Shown here: positions 33,401-47,600 of the stretch, piece after piece | Numbering within the stretch: the stretch's first letter is position 1 | How the letters are laid out: each line of letters opens with the position of its first letter | Assembly (NCBI GenBank): GCA_963170055.1 | Contig: CAUJGJ010000149.1 | Span: 20,201-84,200 of the forward strand | DNA: 64,000 bases | From: Halisarca cf. caerulea | Taxonomy: Eukaryota; Porifera; Demospongiae; Chondrillida; Halisarcidae | Reading direction: 5' to 3' | Notes under the pieces: model-generated | Told to the model about the DNA's origin: nothing | Seen by the model: the letters and a program-made list of their open reading frames with translations, nothing else | Database searches by the model: none | Position numbers and translations under genes: made by a program

Positions 33401-35411
33401 CTGTGCTTTGGATGGAGTATTTTCTGTTTTCACTCAGCAAGTATAGTCCTACCATCGAGTGCGGGCGAAAAAATGGCGGCTATATAGGCGACGCGCTATC
33501 CCCTACAAATTGCAAACCGTGCACCAAAAAGCTAAGTAAAGCACTTTAATGTTCTTTTCACTACTTTTTAGGGTTATTTAAATCATTATAGGTACATATA
33601 ATAGCCAAACTCTACAATTTCGTCAGCTCTCTAAGTATTCGTCGCTCAACTCTAAGGTTTCATCAGCCTTTCTCATAGTTTGGAAAACAACTCTAAATTC
33701 TGTCGCCAGACGAAATTTTTGTGAAACTAAGTGTGACGAATTTTAGAGAATATACGGTAGATAGTTTTTTTTGTCAAACAGCTTAAAATTAGTTTTTTTT
33801 TATTTGCACAGTCCTTGGATTAATTTATTATTCCTCAAATGGTAACTTTGATGGTTGTGTGTACAGTCATCATATCCCATAATTAAAATTAAAAAAAAGG
33901 TAATTGCGGGAGTTGATACAAAAACTATGTGTAACCACACGTCATTTAACGCTGTTGCGTAATCGTCGAGTGACGTAATGTTTCCATGGCAACCAATGTT
34001 CATTTAAATTCTTTGATGCATTTCATTCTTGTTTCAGGAAGCTGCTTGTCTCTGGGAGTGAATGAGACTCTAATGAATTTGTGACCCCATTCTGGAAGTT
34101 TATGCCTTGGTGCACTATATCCAAGTTACTATCGTTACTTATCGTTACTTACTTTGCGTGCAAAGACCTTGGGTTTGACAACCACATGATCAAGCGTCAC
34201 AACAGTTGCACCTTCAACATCTCCCACTACCATTAGCTGTGAAAGTATTCAAGTTTTGAGCACTTTGAATTTACCACCGACTTGTACAGAAACATTAAAT
34301 TGATTCAATTTCTTCAGCAACTTCAACGCCACCTGTAAATCCTTCAGCAATAGTAACAACTTCAACTTCGACGCCAATTTCAGTCAGCAAGAGAATACCT
34401 ACATTGGCCTCTTCCAACCAAAAATATTAGCCTCTGTGCCTGACCATAGATGCTCTATACTTCACAGTATAGAGTATCTATGGTCTGACAAACCCCACCA
34501 TTCAAAATGTTTTGCCTATACAAAGCGAGAATTCGGCAAAGCAGTCATCAACGAGAGATCCTTCCGGTCTTTTTGGTTTGATAAGTGACTTTGATTTACC
34601 TGTATGTATACAGTGGAACCTCCTATGACATACTCCCCTAATAGTAAAAAAAAAACTCTTGTAGGTCCAGATAGATTGTCATTGTGTATAAAATAGCCTC
34701 TGAATAGTGTAAACCTCTGTCAGTTCCCAAAGTGTCCGTTATAGAGAGGTTCCACTGTATAGTAATAGGGGTAATCTGTAATACTAGTACTTGGAAATAC
34801 TGGGGGGGAGACATTCATTATTCAAACTCCCAAATCTCCCATCCGAAAGGCAATGTCCTTGCTGGTGGTGTTTCCATCAATAGAGTAAGAAACACACTTC
34901 GAAGGATTGAACACAAGATCAATTTCCCTGCACAGGATGCAAAGAGAATTTAACAGGTCCTGATGTTCCCTCTTCTGACTTGAGATGATAGTCAAGTCAT
35001 CCGCAAATGCCTTAGAATGCTGTGGCTCTAGTTGAACAAACTTTGGTTCCTCCATTTTCTCTCTGACTTTTTGCAGTTTAACATTGAGTGGTGTGACATC
35101 AGCGTTCAAGTATCTTCTGCTATTACCTCCTGCCAGTCTCCAAGTCTATTACCTCCTGCCAGTCTCCAAGTCTATTACCTCCTGCCAGTCTCCAAGTCTG
35201 ATCCCGAAGATTCAGTTCTTCAGTCTGGTCATCATGTATTGATAATGCATATGTATATACATAATATTATGCATTATCAATGCAACATGCATAGTAATAC
35301 TACGTTGCATGTACACCGCATGTGATGTGATGACCAATGTCAAATGGCTGCCCCACTTTCTAAATGCGTCCAACGCCACTGAATTATGTATGTGTACAGT
35401 ATTTTGTACTG

Positions 35412-35468
<57 letters not shown>

Positions 35469-38400
35469 ATACACATGTATGTACATACAGTATATGTGCA
35501 CCACTTGCCTTTGACATAAATTTGCACTATACAGTTATTGTTAAATGTGTAAAATAGACCCATCAACATTTTAGGACACTCTTCATCAACACTAAACTAC
35601 TTTGAGCTGCTTATGCAAAGTGAAGAATTTTGTTTTGAAGAAGATGATACTCAGGTTTCTGAACAGGAAGTAATGAAAGTAACTGATGGCAATACTCAGA
35701 ATGGCATTGAACAAGATGTGCCTAGTAGTTTGCATCTTGATTTGAGTGAAAATTATGGCCATGTTAGTTCGCACTGTATATGACTATCTCCTGTGTTTTG
35801 TACTGTAAGTGTATTGTGACTGTTTTGTTACTTTATTGATTTTCCTCTAATTCTTAGAATGTCAAATCTAGTTCAGAAATTGTCTCTGAGAAGTATTGTT
35901 GGGCTGTTCATGCTGATTTGATGGAAACAAATGAATTGTTCAAATTGAAAGTCTCTAAACCAGCAAAAATGGTTTGTTTTGTGCTTTTACAAGTTACTTA
36001 CTACAAAAAGAGCTTGTCAGAATGTCATTGTGCATCCACATAACCATATTATTATACATATAGCAAATCTGAATGCCAGAAGAAAGAATAGTACACAATT
36101 CTTTTCTGTATGTACGTATGTATTGCATTGTTGTGTCTGGCGGTGGTTTCGAACATTATACTGTATCTGCAGAGTTGCCATCTTTTGTCACCATTAGTAT
36201 AATTATGATTTTTGTATGACTACCACTTTCTTATCTTGTATTTCCATCTTTTCTAGTACAATTTTTTGTTGCTAGAAGTGCAAATTGTACTGAGCTATAC
36301 GTACATAGCATTATTTGTATGTCTATACTGTACTTGCTAAATGTTTTGTTGACTATACCAATGTTTTCATTTTAGCTTACTATTGTTTGCAAAGTATACA
36401 TTTACTGGAAATACTTATATGCATAGTTTTATTTCTTTGACAGTGGCCATTTGAGCTAGATCTTTTTCAGAAGCAGGCCATCATTCATATTGAAGCTCGT
36501 GAGAATGTATTTGTTGCAGCTCATACTTCAGCTGGAAAAACTGTGGTAGCAGAGTATGCAATAGCTCAGGCTATAAATCATCACACCAAGTATGCAAATA
36601 TGTAGATATACATGTGTTTTAGATATGCTATAATGTATTTTGTTGTGCTTTCAACAACAGAATCATTTATACCTCACCATTGAAAGCGTTGTCAAATCAG
36701 AAGTTTAGAGATTTTCGTGGAATATTTGGAAAAGAAAGAGTAGGAATAATAACTGGAGATATTCAAGTTCAAGTTTCTGCTCCTTGCCTTATCATGACCA
36801 CAGAAATTTTACGGTATTTCTTGTATGGAGCTTGAAAATAGGGTAGACTGTGTTTATTGTGTTTTTCTTGTACTTTAAAGTTTGTTATTGATCAGGCAGG
36901 TAAATCTCGTGTAATTGCAAACTGTTATGTAAGAATCACATAGTACAGTAGATACATTCAAATCTATTTTAGCACATCTCATAGCTTAAAGCCCTGTTAC
37001 AGAAAATTCTGTACAAAGTTGCAGTAAGAGTAAGCTAGGACTTTAATATGGAATGGAACATCTTGTACATACTGTACTACTTCAGTGAACACAACACAGA
37101 AGTAAATGAATATTAACCAATAATATTCTCAGTATACTGTACTTCTTTTTCTTATTAGTTTTTTTTCATTCTTATATCTCCGCTACCCAACTCAGAAGTA
37201 AATAACTTCATCAGAATTTTTTATCCTTTAATCATTATTGTTAATCGCATCAGTTCCTTGGTAGTTTTTTCACCATCTGCCACAATTTCTTCAATGAGTA
37301 GTCTGTTTGACTATCATCACCTGTTTTTATTTGTTTGAATGACATAAAATGTTATTTTTCTCCTGTATAATGTATTTTGTCTGATGGCATAATGTTCTTT
37401 TCCCAGAAGAAATATAGCACAAGCTGTAGGCTAGCCTATAGCCACTAGCCTACTTCTTCCCATTATTTATGGTGCAAGTGCATTGTTTTCCTTAATTAGC
37501 TCTATATACCCATAAGGCCTTTTTTCCCTATTGCATGGACATTGTGCCATATATACATAGCTTTATGCAGTATAAGGAAATTTTGTAGAAAATTTACACA
37601 TTTGTGAAGGCCATTTCTTTTGTTTTTCTTGCAGTATCTTTATCAATATACTTTACATTTGCAGTAAAACTAGAGCTTTAAATAGCCCAGCCTTTCCTAG
37701 TTGCACAGAACTTAACTCACTCTTGTATAAGTGATACAGCTACAGTTGAACCTCGTTAACGTGAAACTGCTTAACATGAAATATCTTTTAACATGAAATA
37801 CTAGCCAAGTCCAAGTGCAGGTCCAAGCATAACATGTAGTACTGTTTGCATGAGCTACTGTGAAGATGAAATTTCAGCACAGTCCCCTGAGTTTCGTGTT
37901 AACGAGGTTTGACTGTATGTATCTGGGAGTTACTATTGGAGTGCAGGGCTAAGTATCAACTTTATCAATCCTCAGTGCTTTCATTTTATATTCCTTTTTT
38001 TTCAGATCCTCAAAGCATCTTAATTTTCACATGCATGCGTAATAACTTTCTTCTCATGGTTATTGTCAGTATACTTCACTGTTCTAATCTTATCATGGCT
38101 CACAAACATTTTGATTCACCATGATTATAGTTACTGACAAGGTTCCAACATATGAACTGTATAAGAGTAATTGTGTATAGCTGGTGCATATGTTTACTGT
38201 AAATGTGTACTATATTTAAAAAATTGAATTGTGTATCTAAATTTTCTGTAATTTAGATCAATGTTATATAATGGTTCTGATATCATTCGAGATGTGGAAT
38301 GGGTAGTATTTGATGAAGTGCACTATGTGAATGACTCTGAGGTAAAGCAATGAGCATTTTGTTGTGTGCTTTGTTCATCCTGTACATATTTTTTGATAGA

Positions 38401-38599
38401 GAGGTGTTGTTTGGGAAGAAACACTTATTATGCTTCCTGAGCATATTTCTGTTATTCTCCTCTCTGCAACTGTCCCTAATGCTATGGAATTTGCTGACTG
38501 GATTGGGTATGTTTGTGTATATCATGCTTTGGAAGTGTGTGCGGAATACTTTTTTTACATATTCTGCACTAGATACCTTCTACCTGGAAATGTGTGTGT

Positions 38600-38630
<31 letters not shown>

Positions 38631-41600
38631 GGGGGATTTAATGCTTGCAGTTTGCTGTTTGGGAAGGAATTCACTAACATAGCATCAATAATATTTAGCT
38701 TGTATGATAGCTGTAAGTATAAGCCACAACCACAACATCAAATTTATAAGCTTCACTTTTCTACAAATCATAATAATATTATGACTTTGCCACTAGCATT
38801 TCAGCTATAATTATGATGCACATATACAGTATATGTATGTTTTATGCTTTTTGTGATAACAATCAATATTACTTTTTTTATTGTAAGTCGCACTTTGTTT
38901 CTGTTGCAGTTGTACCAAAAAGAGGCTCATTCATGTAGTAAGCACAATCAAAAGGCCTGTTCCGCTTGAACACTTCTTGTACACTGGTTTTAGTCCCAAA
39001 ACTGCTGATCAGCTATTCAAAATTGTCAACCAAGAGGGAAGATTTGTAACCGAAGGGTTAGCTTTGCATAGTCCTTATTTTATTTTCTGTATTATGTTTT
39101 GTAAGAATCATTGCATCCATACCAATATTACATGTATACGGTACGTACATCTGTGCCCAGACGTTGTGTGGTAGGGACATCTGCTCTTCTGTTGATTCAT
39201 AATCACTGACGGTTTTCACCTCCTTATTGATTTATACAATTAGGTATCTGCAAAGTTGCACAGTGCAAGGTTAAATACCTTATAGCAGGTAATATTCAGG
39301 GAGTAACAAAATTCGTGGAATCAATTGTCTCTTGAAATCATGATCAGTATGTCCTTATTGAAGAACTTTAAGAATTGCTACAGCATTAATTCACATAATC
39401 TCAGTGGAGCACAATCATCTGCACTGTCATCATTGCCAACAAGGAAGTTGACCGTGATACTGGGTCACAAACGTCTCGAGGATTACCCATTTACCTTTGG
39501 CATTGAAGATTAATGCCAACTTCAGCTTCCCAAATGTCTTTGTACTCATGGTAGCCTCATATCATGGGTTCACTTCAAAAAAGTAGCCATTTTCTTGAAG
39601 TTATAATTTCTTTCCAGTGTAAACCATGAATTTAAGACCACGAATAAGTGATTCTTTTGTGATCCACAAAAAATTTTACCCCAAAAAAATTATATATCTG
39701 TTGTATTGTAGATTCATTCAGCAGTATTTGTGGCTGGCATATTAACCACTGGCCATACAAGTATGCACTACCTCCCAAAGGAAGCAGGTCCTTCCAAACA
39801 GTAGCTTAAAACCTCAATTTGAAAATTGTAGACATCACAAAATGACACAGCAACAATATTCTGAAAGATAACATTGACAGTTGATTTAGATTACCAGAAC
39901 ATTTTTGTGTAGACATACGTAGCTGTTGTGCCACCTACAAGTTATTTATTTTAGGTCAGTTGCAAAATGATTCTTTACAATTGAATATATTGTTATAATT
40001 ATTAGTGACATGAGAAAAAGTCATCTTGCAAGTGACTAACTGAAATAGTGGACACTTGCATTATTATTATTATTACCTATATTTGTAAAGCATATTTCCT
40101 TTTTCACACATCAAACAATAGTCTTGTGGTTATGATGCATACAGTGTTTAGATACAATATTGTATGACATTGTATGTACAGTATATACTGTATGAATATA
40201 TGTATGCAAAACATATATGTACCAAATTACATTTGTTTTTGTACATATACATACATAGTTATAAACAAGCTTTGAAGGCTAAAGAATTACATGGCAGCAA
40301 GAGGTCTTTTAGTAAGAGTGCCAATCATGTATGTGCTGTATGCTAATACTTTCATTTAAGGATAAACAATGATTGAGCTCTATTCTTGCTTCATAGGAAA
40401 GAAACATTTGGATGTCATTAATTTCAATGCTTCAGAAGCAGAATAAATTGCCTTTGGTATCATTTACCTTCTCAAGAAAAAGATGTGATAGCAATGCAAG
40501 TTCCTTGACCACCCTAGACCTTACAGATTCTGCAGAAAAGAACTATATTCATTCATTCTTTATGAAATGTATCAGCAAGCTGAAAGGAAGTGATCAAACA
40601 CTGCCTCAGGTACAGTATGTGTACGTGCATATGCTTTCTATCAGGGAAGTCACCAGAAAATGTAGAGCTGTGCACATCAATGAATTGAGTGCCTGTAGCT
40701 AAAGTTATTCCCTTATAATTATCTACATTCTATTGCTACACTAAAATCATCTTAGTGTTACAGTAGCAAAAGATTATCTTCACCAAAATCAGTGAAAGCA
40801 TAGATCTATGGTAGAAGTGCATTGCAGCTACATTTGCCGAGCTTGCTAGACTTGAAATCATTTGTAAACAATTACTATTTTGCACCCAAACAAATTTTAT
40901 GTCACCTACCCTACATTGCAAATTTTCGTAATTGTTAATTTTCGTGGATTTCGCAAATAGGAAGAACTGGCAAAATTTTGTTTCACGAAAATTTATTTGT
41001 ATAACATATACTGATGCCATAATAATATGGCTGCCATCCAACACCGAAGATTGCGTGAAGATTATAAGCACCCTTGTCCAATAAACTAAGAAAACAGACG
41101 AGATATCTTTGTCAGCAAGTTACCTTTACAGTGTCGTCTTTAACAGCGCTCACTGCATAACAATCGTGTCGGTTTCCCGATTATTGCTTGCAATCAAGAG
41201 TTGGGCGTCTGTACTTCACAATAAGCATGAAAATCTCTGATACACAGCTCAAATTGTAAGCAGCAACTCCTTCCATTCTGCCTTTTAGTTGAGAATATTT
41301 CATTCGCACCTTAATATTCATGCAAGATGTCATGCAAAGGTCGATCCGCAAAAGAATCTTATGATTACATAATATAGTTAGATTATTGCACAACAGAGAG
41401 CTGAGGTCGCAAAAATAAAACTCGTGAAAATTCATGCCTACCCTCGAACACGATTCACAAAATTCAGTGATCACGAAAATTTCGCGACATAGGGTATCAC
41501 AGACACCTTCAGCTCACTGTGTGTGTGTAGGAATCCAGTAGGACTGTATTACAATGTTTTAACGGACGCCCCCTCTCAGACTTCAACCCAGATCACACTG

Positions 41601-44600
41601 GGACTCTCACTCATCATGAGATACTTCTATTTTGCGGACCGTTCGCATGGACGCGGATCCATACAAAAGATAGGAACAATGATTCGCACTCTAAAATGCG
41701 GACTTTTGGATACCCAAAATGCCTAAAACATAACAGCTCTGATGCCTTAAACCAAAAAAAGCTTCTCTAAAGGTAGGGGTCACAATGAAAAATATCATTG
41801 CTGTCGGAAACAACCGAAAATGATGTTTTAGATGGAAGTCAGTACGGCAAATCTAATGGTGGTAACCGTTTTTCAATTGATTGCAGTATGTGTAAAATCA
41901 TAATTTTGGTTTCTCCTCCAATTTTCTGCCATGGATAGCGGAGAGATGTATCATCCTTCCACAGCGTGAGGGTTTGTTTCGCGTATGTTTCGAGCTTGTA
42001 AGGACATTTAGTGTGGAATTTTCGGAAACCCCCTTCTGACAAATGCAAGGATAACTGTCCAAAATATGCCTTTTCTTTTCCTTTCTTAGTTGATCATGAA
42101 AGTGGTGAGTATCTGCTACAATTTTGGATCCATTTCATTTAACTCTGCATTGGTGGAAAGTAGTCTTCTCACACGCATTGCACCACAATTTTGATTAATT
42201 TTTATGCATAACTTGTTCATACTTCGACCAATCAAAAAACGCTCACCACCATTAGATTCACCGTGCTGAATTTCATCTAAAACAGTATATTCAGATGATT
42301 CCGACGGCAATGAATTTTTCGTTGTGACCCCTACTAAAAGACACCATTCACCTTAAACCAACTCTAGCGTTCTCAATGAAACAACTGCAAAAACCGTTTT
42401 CTGCGTGTAACTTTCACACACAATAGGAACAGTAACAGTTTCAATTCAACAGCAGAGCTGTGCGAGCTCTATCTCCGAGCGAATTGCTGCCCTAATACAT
42501 TTACAAACAGCCTACGGTTTAGTCTGGCATTAGGTTTGGCGTGGCCGGTGTAGCCATCAGACAAATCTCACTTATAGCTCCGAACGAGAATTTGTCAGCT
42601 ACGCCCAACTAGCTTGTTAGGGTCTATGCATAGATACTCGACCCTACACCTCTGGTCTATGCATAGAGGGTCTATGGTCTATGCTAGTATCTGTCCACAG
42701 TCCTGGACACGGTCCGCACACTTGGTCCGCGTCCATGCGGACGGTGTGCAAAATAGAAAGTACCTCATTATGAGCCTCAGACTGCACCTGTCCCAAAGCA
42801 TAAGACTATAACACATGCAGCTGCATGTCATTATTGAGGGGGGCATGCTTGCCCTATTGTGGAATAAATTTGGCAAGCCAGACCACTGCCTGGCTTACAT
42901 ATACCCCTATGTACATTAACCCTATCATCTACCCTTCGGCACACCTGCCCAGTTCTGGAATAAAATTTGGCAAGCTAGACCGCTATAAGGCTTACATTCT
43001 CCCTATGCACATTAACACTATCATCCACCCTGTGGTAGTTTATCTTCTTTCCGTAATATTATAGTTTACTCCTTCATCTAACTCTGTGGTGGGTGGGTGG
43101 GAGTAATTTAACTTCTATCTGTCCAATCTCACTATCTTGTGCACCTTCTGATTGCTGTGCTGACAAGACTGTCATTGCACCTTGACCCCACTCCATAGAG
43201 GTTTAATTCCCATGCCTGTATCCTGACCTTGATTGAAAAGCCATATGCAGTCACTGTCATGCATGCCACCGCATGAGCATGCCCAGACCCATGCACACAC
43301 AAGATGCATTCCCACATGCACACACAAGGGGATAATAACAGGGTAGTCATTAGAAAAAAAATTGAAGAGGGTGGTATTTGGAAAGCCAGTAGTAGGCTAG
43401 TGTACAGCTGTCATTATCCTGGGTATTATCTAGTATAGAGTTGCTCCTCTGCATTTGCAATAATCTTGTGAAGTAGGAAAGTCCACACGATGCCTATCAA
43501 AGTCCCTATGAGTGCTTTTCTAAACAGAGTATTGAGGAGTATTTCTGATCGATATGCTGGGTGTCATTTACCTAATCTATCCACTCAAAGTACCCTCGAC
43601 AAAGAAGGAATGGACTCTACTTATAGTATAAAATAATCTAAGCCAAAAATTAAATATGGTGGCCTGCCCTGCTTAAAATGGCTGGCGAGAACACTGACTA
43701 ATATACATGCACCCACACACATAACTGGGGAAATCCGTTATCCTCTGCCAACATGGTTGACAACCATTAAATATATGGAATGGCTGAGATTTTAAGTGTG
43801 GCACTGCACCGCTCTACCGCACTTTAGTGACTTCCCTGTTCTATTATTTGAATCTGCAGTATACAGATTTAAATTATATAACTAGTGAGAAACCTGAATG
43901 TGAAAAGTTAATTAGATTGGAAACAGATACTTACAGTAAAAATCTCATTACTTAGAACCTTAATTTTCCTGTATAGAAGATCTAATTATCCTTAAGTTCT
44001 AATTAACCAATAGCTTATCTCTCCATACATTTGAAATAGTACATTCATCAATGCTCAAATTAAACCAGCAAGTTTTTTGATACAAGTACATGTCAATCAA
44101 TGGCATTATGCGTAGCAGTACAAAGATTCTTACTTCAGGAGCCTTTGGGGAATGAAAATTATTAAGATGGTAGACAGCAAGGTAATGGACTAAGGTGGCT
44201 ATTTAACTCTGATTGCAGCAGCTTTTGGTAAACATGGCCTTCCAACATATTGTATGTACTGTATTAGAGAGAATGTCAGATTATAGAGGTGTTGGATTAC
44301 AGAGGTTTCACTGTATTATTGTTGTTATTATTATTATTATTTGAGATTATTATGATTATATGTGTATTATTATGATGAAGTATGAGAAAGTGATGAGATA
44401 CTTACAATGAAAACAAAGAATAATGATAATAATATAAGATACAGGAAGAAGTGATAAGTAAATTAATACAGTATTATTATTATCAAAACACAAATACACT
44501 GAACTACTAGTATGATACAACAATACAATGATAAAAGTAAAAATAACATGTTGCCTAAAACCTAGCTACTACAATTAACTCCCTCAGAGGGAAGGGAGAT

Positions 44601-47600
44601 GTCTGGATTGGGGGAGTATAATCAAGGTGCATTGTACCCGAGACTGCAATTGCATTGCCTCTCTGAATTGCCACAGATATCCTCTGTGCAAGGTAGGCAT
44701 AAGACCGTGGGTTGCCAGATACCTTCCTTGTGCACCTTCCCAGTTCCTTAAGGAATGTCAGGGCTTGTGGACCAAATACTCCACTGGTCTATTATTATTA
44801 TTTATACTATTATTACTATTATAAAAAGCAAATTATTAGGAATTTCACTTGTATCCTGGAATATCATATATCCAATTTAGAGAATGAGGGTTATAATTAT
44901 GCTACAAAGGTGACAATTATAGTAGTGAGAAGCTGAAAGGGACTTTGTGGTAATTCAATTTGATTTATCACAATGCTAATTTGTGATAAAAATTGGCAGT
45001 TTAGTACTCTAATAACTACCTGAAGACACTCACCCTGTTATGGTAGGCATGTGCAGTTTCGGCACAATCATAAAAAGGAGTGTTTTAATCAATGCACATG
45101 CATGGAATATCATGCGTTTCTACAAATGTGTCAGTCAATTGTCTTTTATTTCATTTGATATTCATTCACCTCATCTATAAGGGACTAACAGCTACACTCT
45201 TAGTTAGTCATAGAGATATAATCTGTGATCATTATAACATCGAATATCAGGTGAGAAGAGCATTTATATTCATCATAGTGTATTTTATGCGTAGCCCTGA
45301 TCTGTACAGTACAGTATAGTAATGTCTCCTATAATTTTGTCAGTTCATGAAGTGACAAGTATATCTCACTTTCTAGGTTGTGAACATGAAAGAATTGCTT
45401 AAACGAGGCATAGCAGTCCACCACAGTGGTATTTTGCCTCTTCTGAAAGAGGTAAGTAGTACTAGTTACTACACACCTGCGAGGGAATAACACATTTACT
45501 GCACGAGACCTGAGGGGCGAGAGCAGTAAATGCATTACTTCTGAGAGACAGGTGTGTAGTAAGTAGTTTATCGCCAAATAAATGCTCTGACAAATTTGCA
45601 GGATGATTCAAAAGTATCTTGGATGAGTGGTTAGAGTATTTTGTCCGCTTCGAATAACTTCAAAGTCGGCGTAATTATTATCAAAGTACCTTAATAAATT
45701 CCTCAGAAAAGTACAGGCAGGCTAGCACATTTGGTAGGAACTTATCAGAGAATCTACAATTACCGTTGTTGCACTGACCACCACTGCTTATGCTTGTCAA
45801 CGTATGCAACATCCCTGCTTTTCCGGGCCAGAGGCTCTTGTGCATTACATATATAGGGTCTATGGTGGAACCATAGATACTACAAACGAATCTTCTTGCT
45901 GTATTGACAGTGCTAAGTGATAGCAATGAATTGTTATTGTAAGGTGGGCGCTTGGGCACTTGGCCAACTTACTGCCCGGGAGTAACTAACTTACCTCCCA
46001 GGCGATCCCTCTGATGTATGATATCATCAGGCGATAATTCCATTTCTGCCTTGTTTCTGTGTGGTACTTTTGTTGGGTATCTCACATGTTGCTATATTGG
46101 GTGTATATGTTATACTGTACATTGCAAAATTTTTGCAAACTTAGATGGACTTTTCCTGGAGATTTGTATTGTGATTGTTCTTGTAAAATGTCCAATGATA
46201 TCAAACACTGCCTCGACAGAACCTCTCATTGGTGCACATACAGTATGTATGTATGTATGTCTTTGAAAAGCAAAATAGAGAAAGGGAGGTATGTACATAT
46301 GGGAAGAACAATAAAACAAATTAACTTTCTCACCACCCTCATAGGGGGCAAATGATAACAGGAAACAATGAGAAGTACCTTTAGTACTAGAGAGCTATCA
46401 CTATAGAATATCTAGCACCTACTGTACAATGGCATGCATAATTGTAACAGTACGTACTTCTGTTGTCCTATTCCAATAAACCTTGCCATTTTTAATCCTC
46501 AAAGAATTTCTGTCTATGTTACATGCATCAGAATGCAGAATTTTTAGATTAAGAAATATTTTTGGATGTATTGTAATGGGTATGTGTACATACTAGTGCC
46601 TACGCAGTGTGGTATTGTAGAGTTGAGCTCCTTCTAGAGTAGTGTGTATTCTATTAGATAGTCTTGGGAGGGTTTTTATATTATTTTTGTGTTTATGACT
46701 ACTTTGTAGATCATTGAACTGCTGTTCCAGAAAGGTTATGTTAGGGTAAGTACTACTCTAAGTGACTTTTGTACCATTTAGTCTCTCAGAGTCTGCTGTG
46801 TTCTTGGACTGCAAAGTTCTCATCCAAGGGTACTGTGTCTGAATAAGTGTGTATGTGTGAACTGTGGATATGGATGTCTTGCATTTTAACTAAACAGAAT
46901 CTTAATAAGCTGGTCAATGAGGTCCCATTAGCACATTCTAGCCTCAAAGAAATATGTTATTCTTAAACCTTATTTGATTCTTTCCAACTGGACATTTTCA
47001 ACTGGACAATGTTACTTACATACGTATGTATAAATACTGTATATTACATGATTTATTAATCTGTAAATTTCGTTGGTCACACCTTGTATATTGTGGAAGT
47101 GTATGCATTCACCTTGCATTGGTATCCTTTTATAATGGAAGCAATGTCCAAGATTTTTAAAAGCACCAGCATCTATGGGGCTATTCTGTGAGCTTCACTT
47201 ATATATTTACCATGTTTGATTACAACTTCTGTGTATATTTCTAACTGCTATCATTAGCCTTGTAATTATTCTCTTGAGTCTAGTTCTTTCTAGACAGTCA
47301 GTCTTTATAATTCCAATTAATGCTGTACTGCAGGGATTTATCCAATAATTATGGCACTTTAGAGTGTAAATCTATCTGAAAGTGCTTTAGGATACAATAT
47401 GTAATAGTTATTGTATAGCCTACTGTACATTGGCATATTTATTACTCGAGTCCCAAGGGCGAGTGCAATGAAGAGCCAATGCACAGTAGGCCATACCATA
47501 ACTTACTTGTTGTATGACCTATGAGCTTCACAGATCTTCAGCTCTGTGCTAGAAAGCGGGACACCAACATATAGGTAGTCATTAATGAATGTACTGCTCG

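Larger units (their letters stand above)
41600..42790. mobile_element. Inverted-repeat element with GGTCCGCGTCCATGCGG ends
   Basis: Left CATGAGATACTTCTATTTTGC and GCATGGACGCGGATCCA (41611-41665) pair with right TGGTCCGCGTCCATGCGGAC, GCAAAATAGAAAGTACCTCA (42722-42775). It encloses the element at 41773 and CCATAGAT hairpins. Confidence 0.6.
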
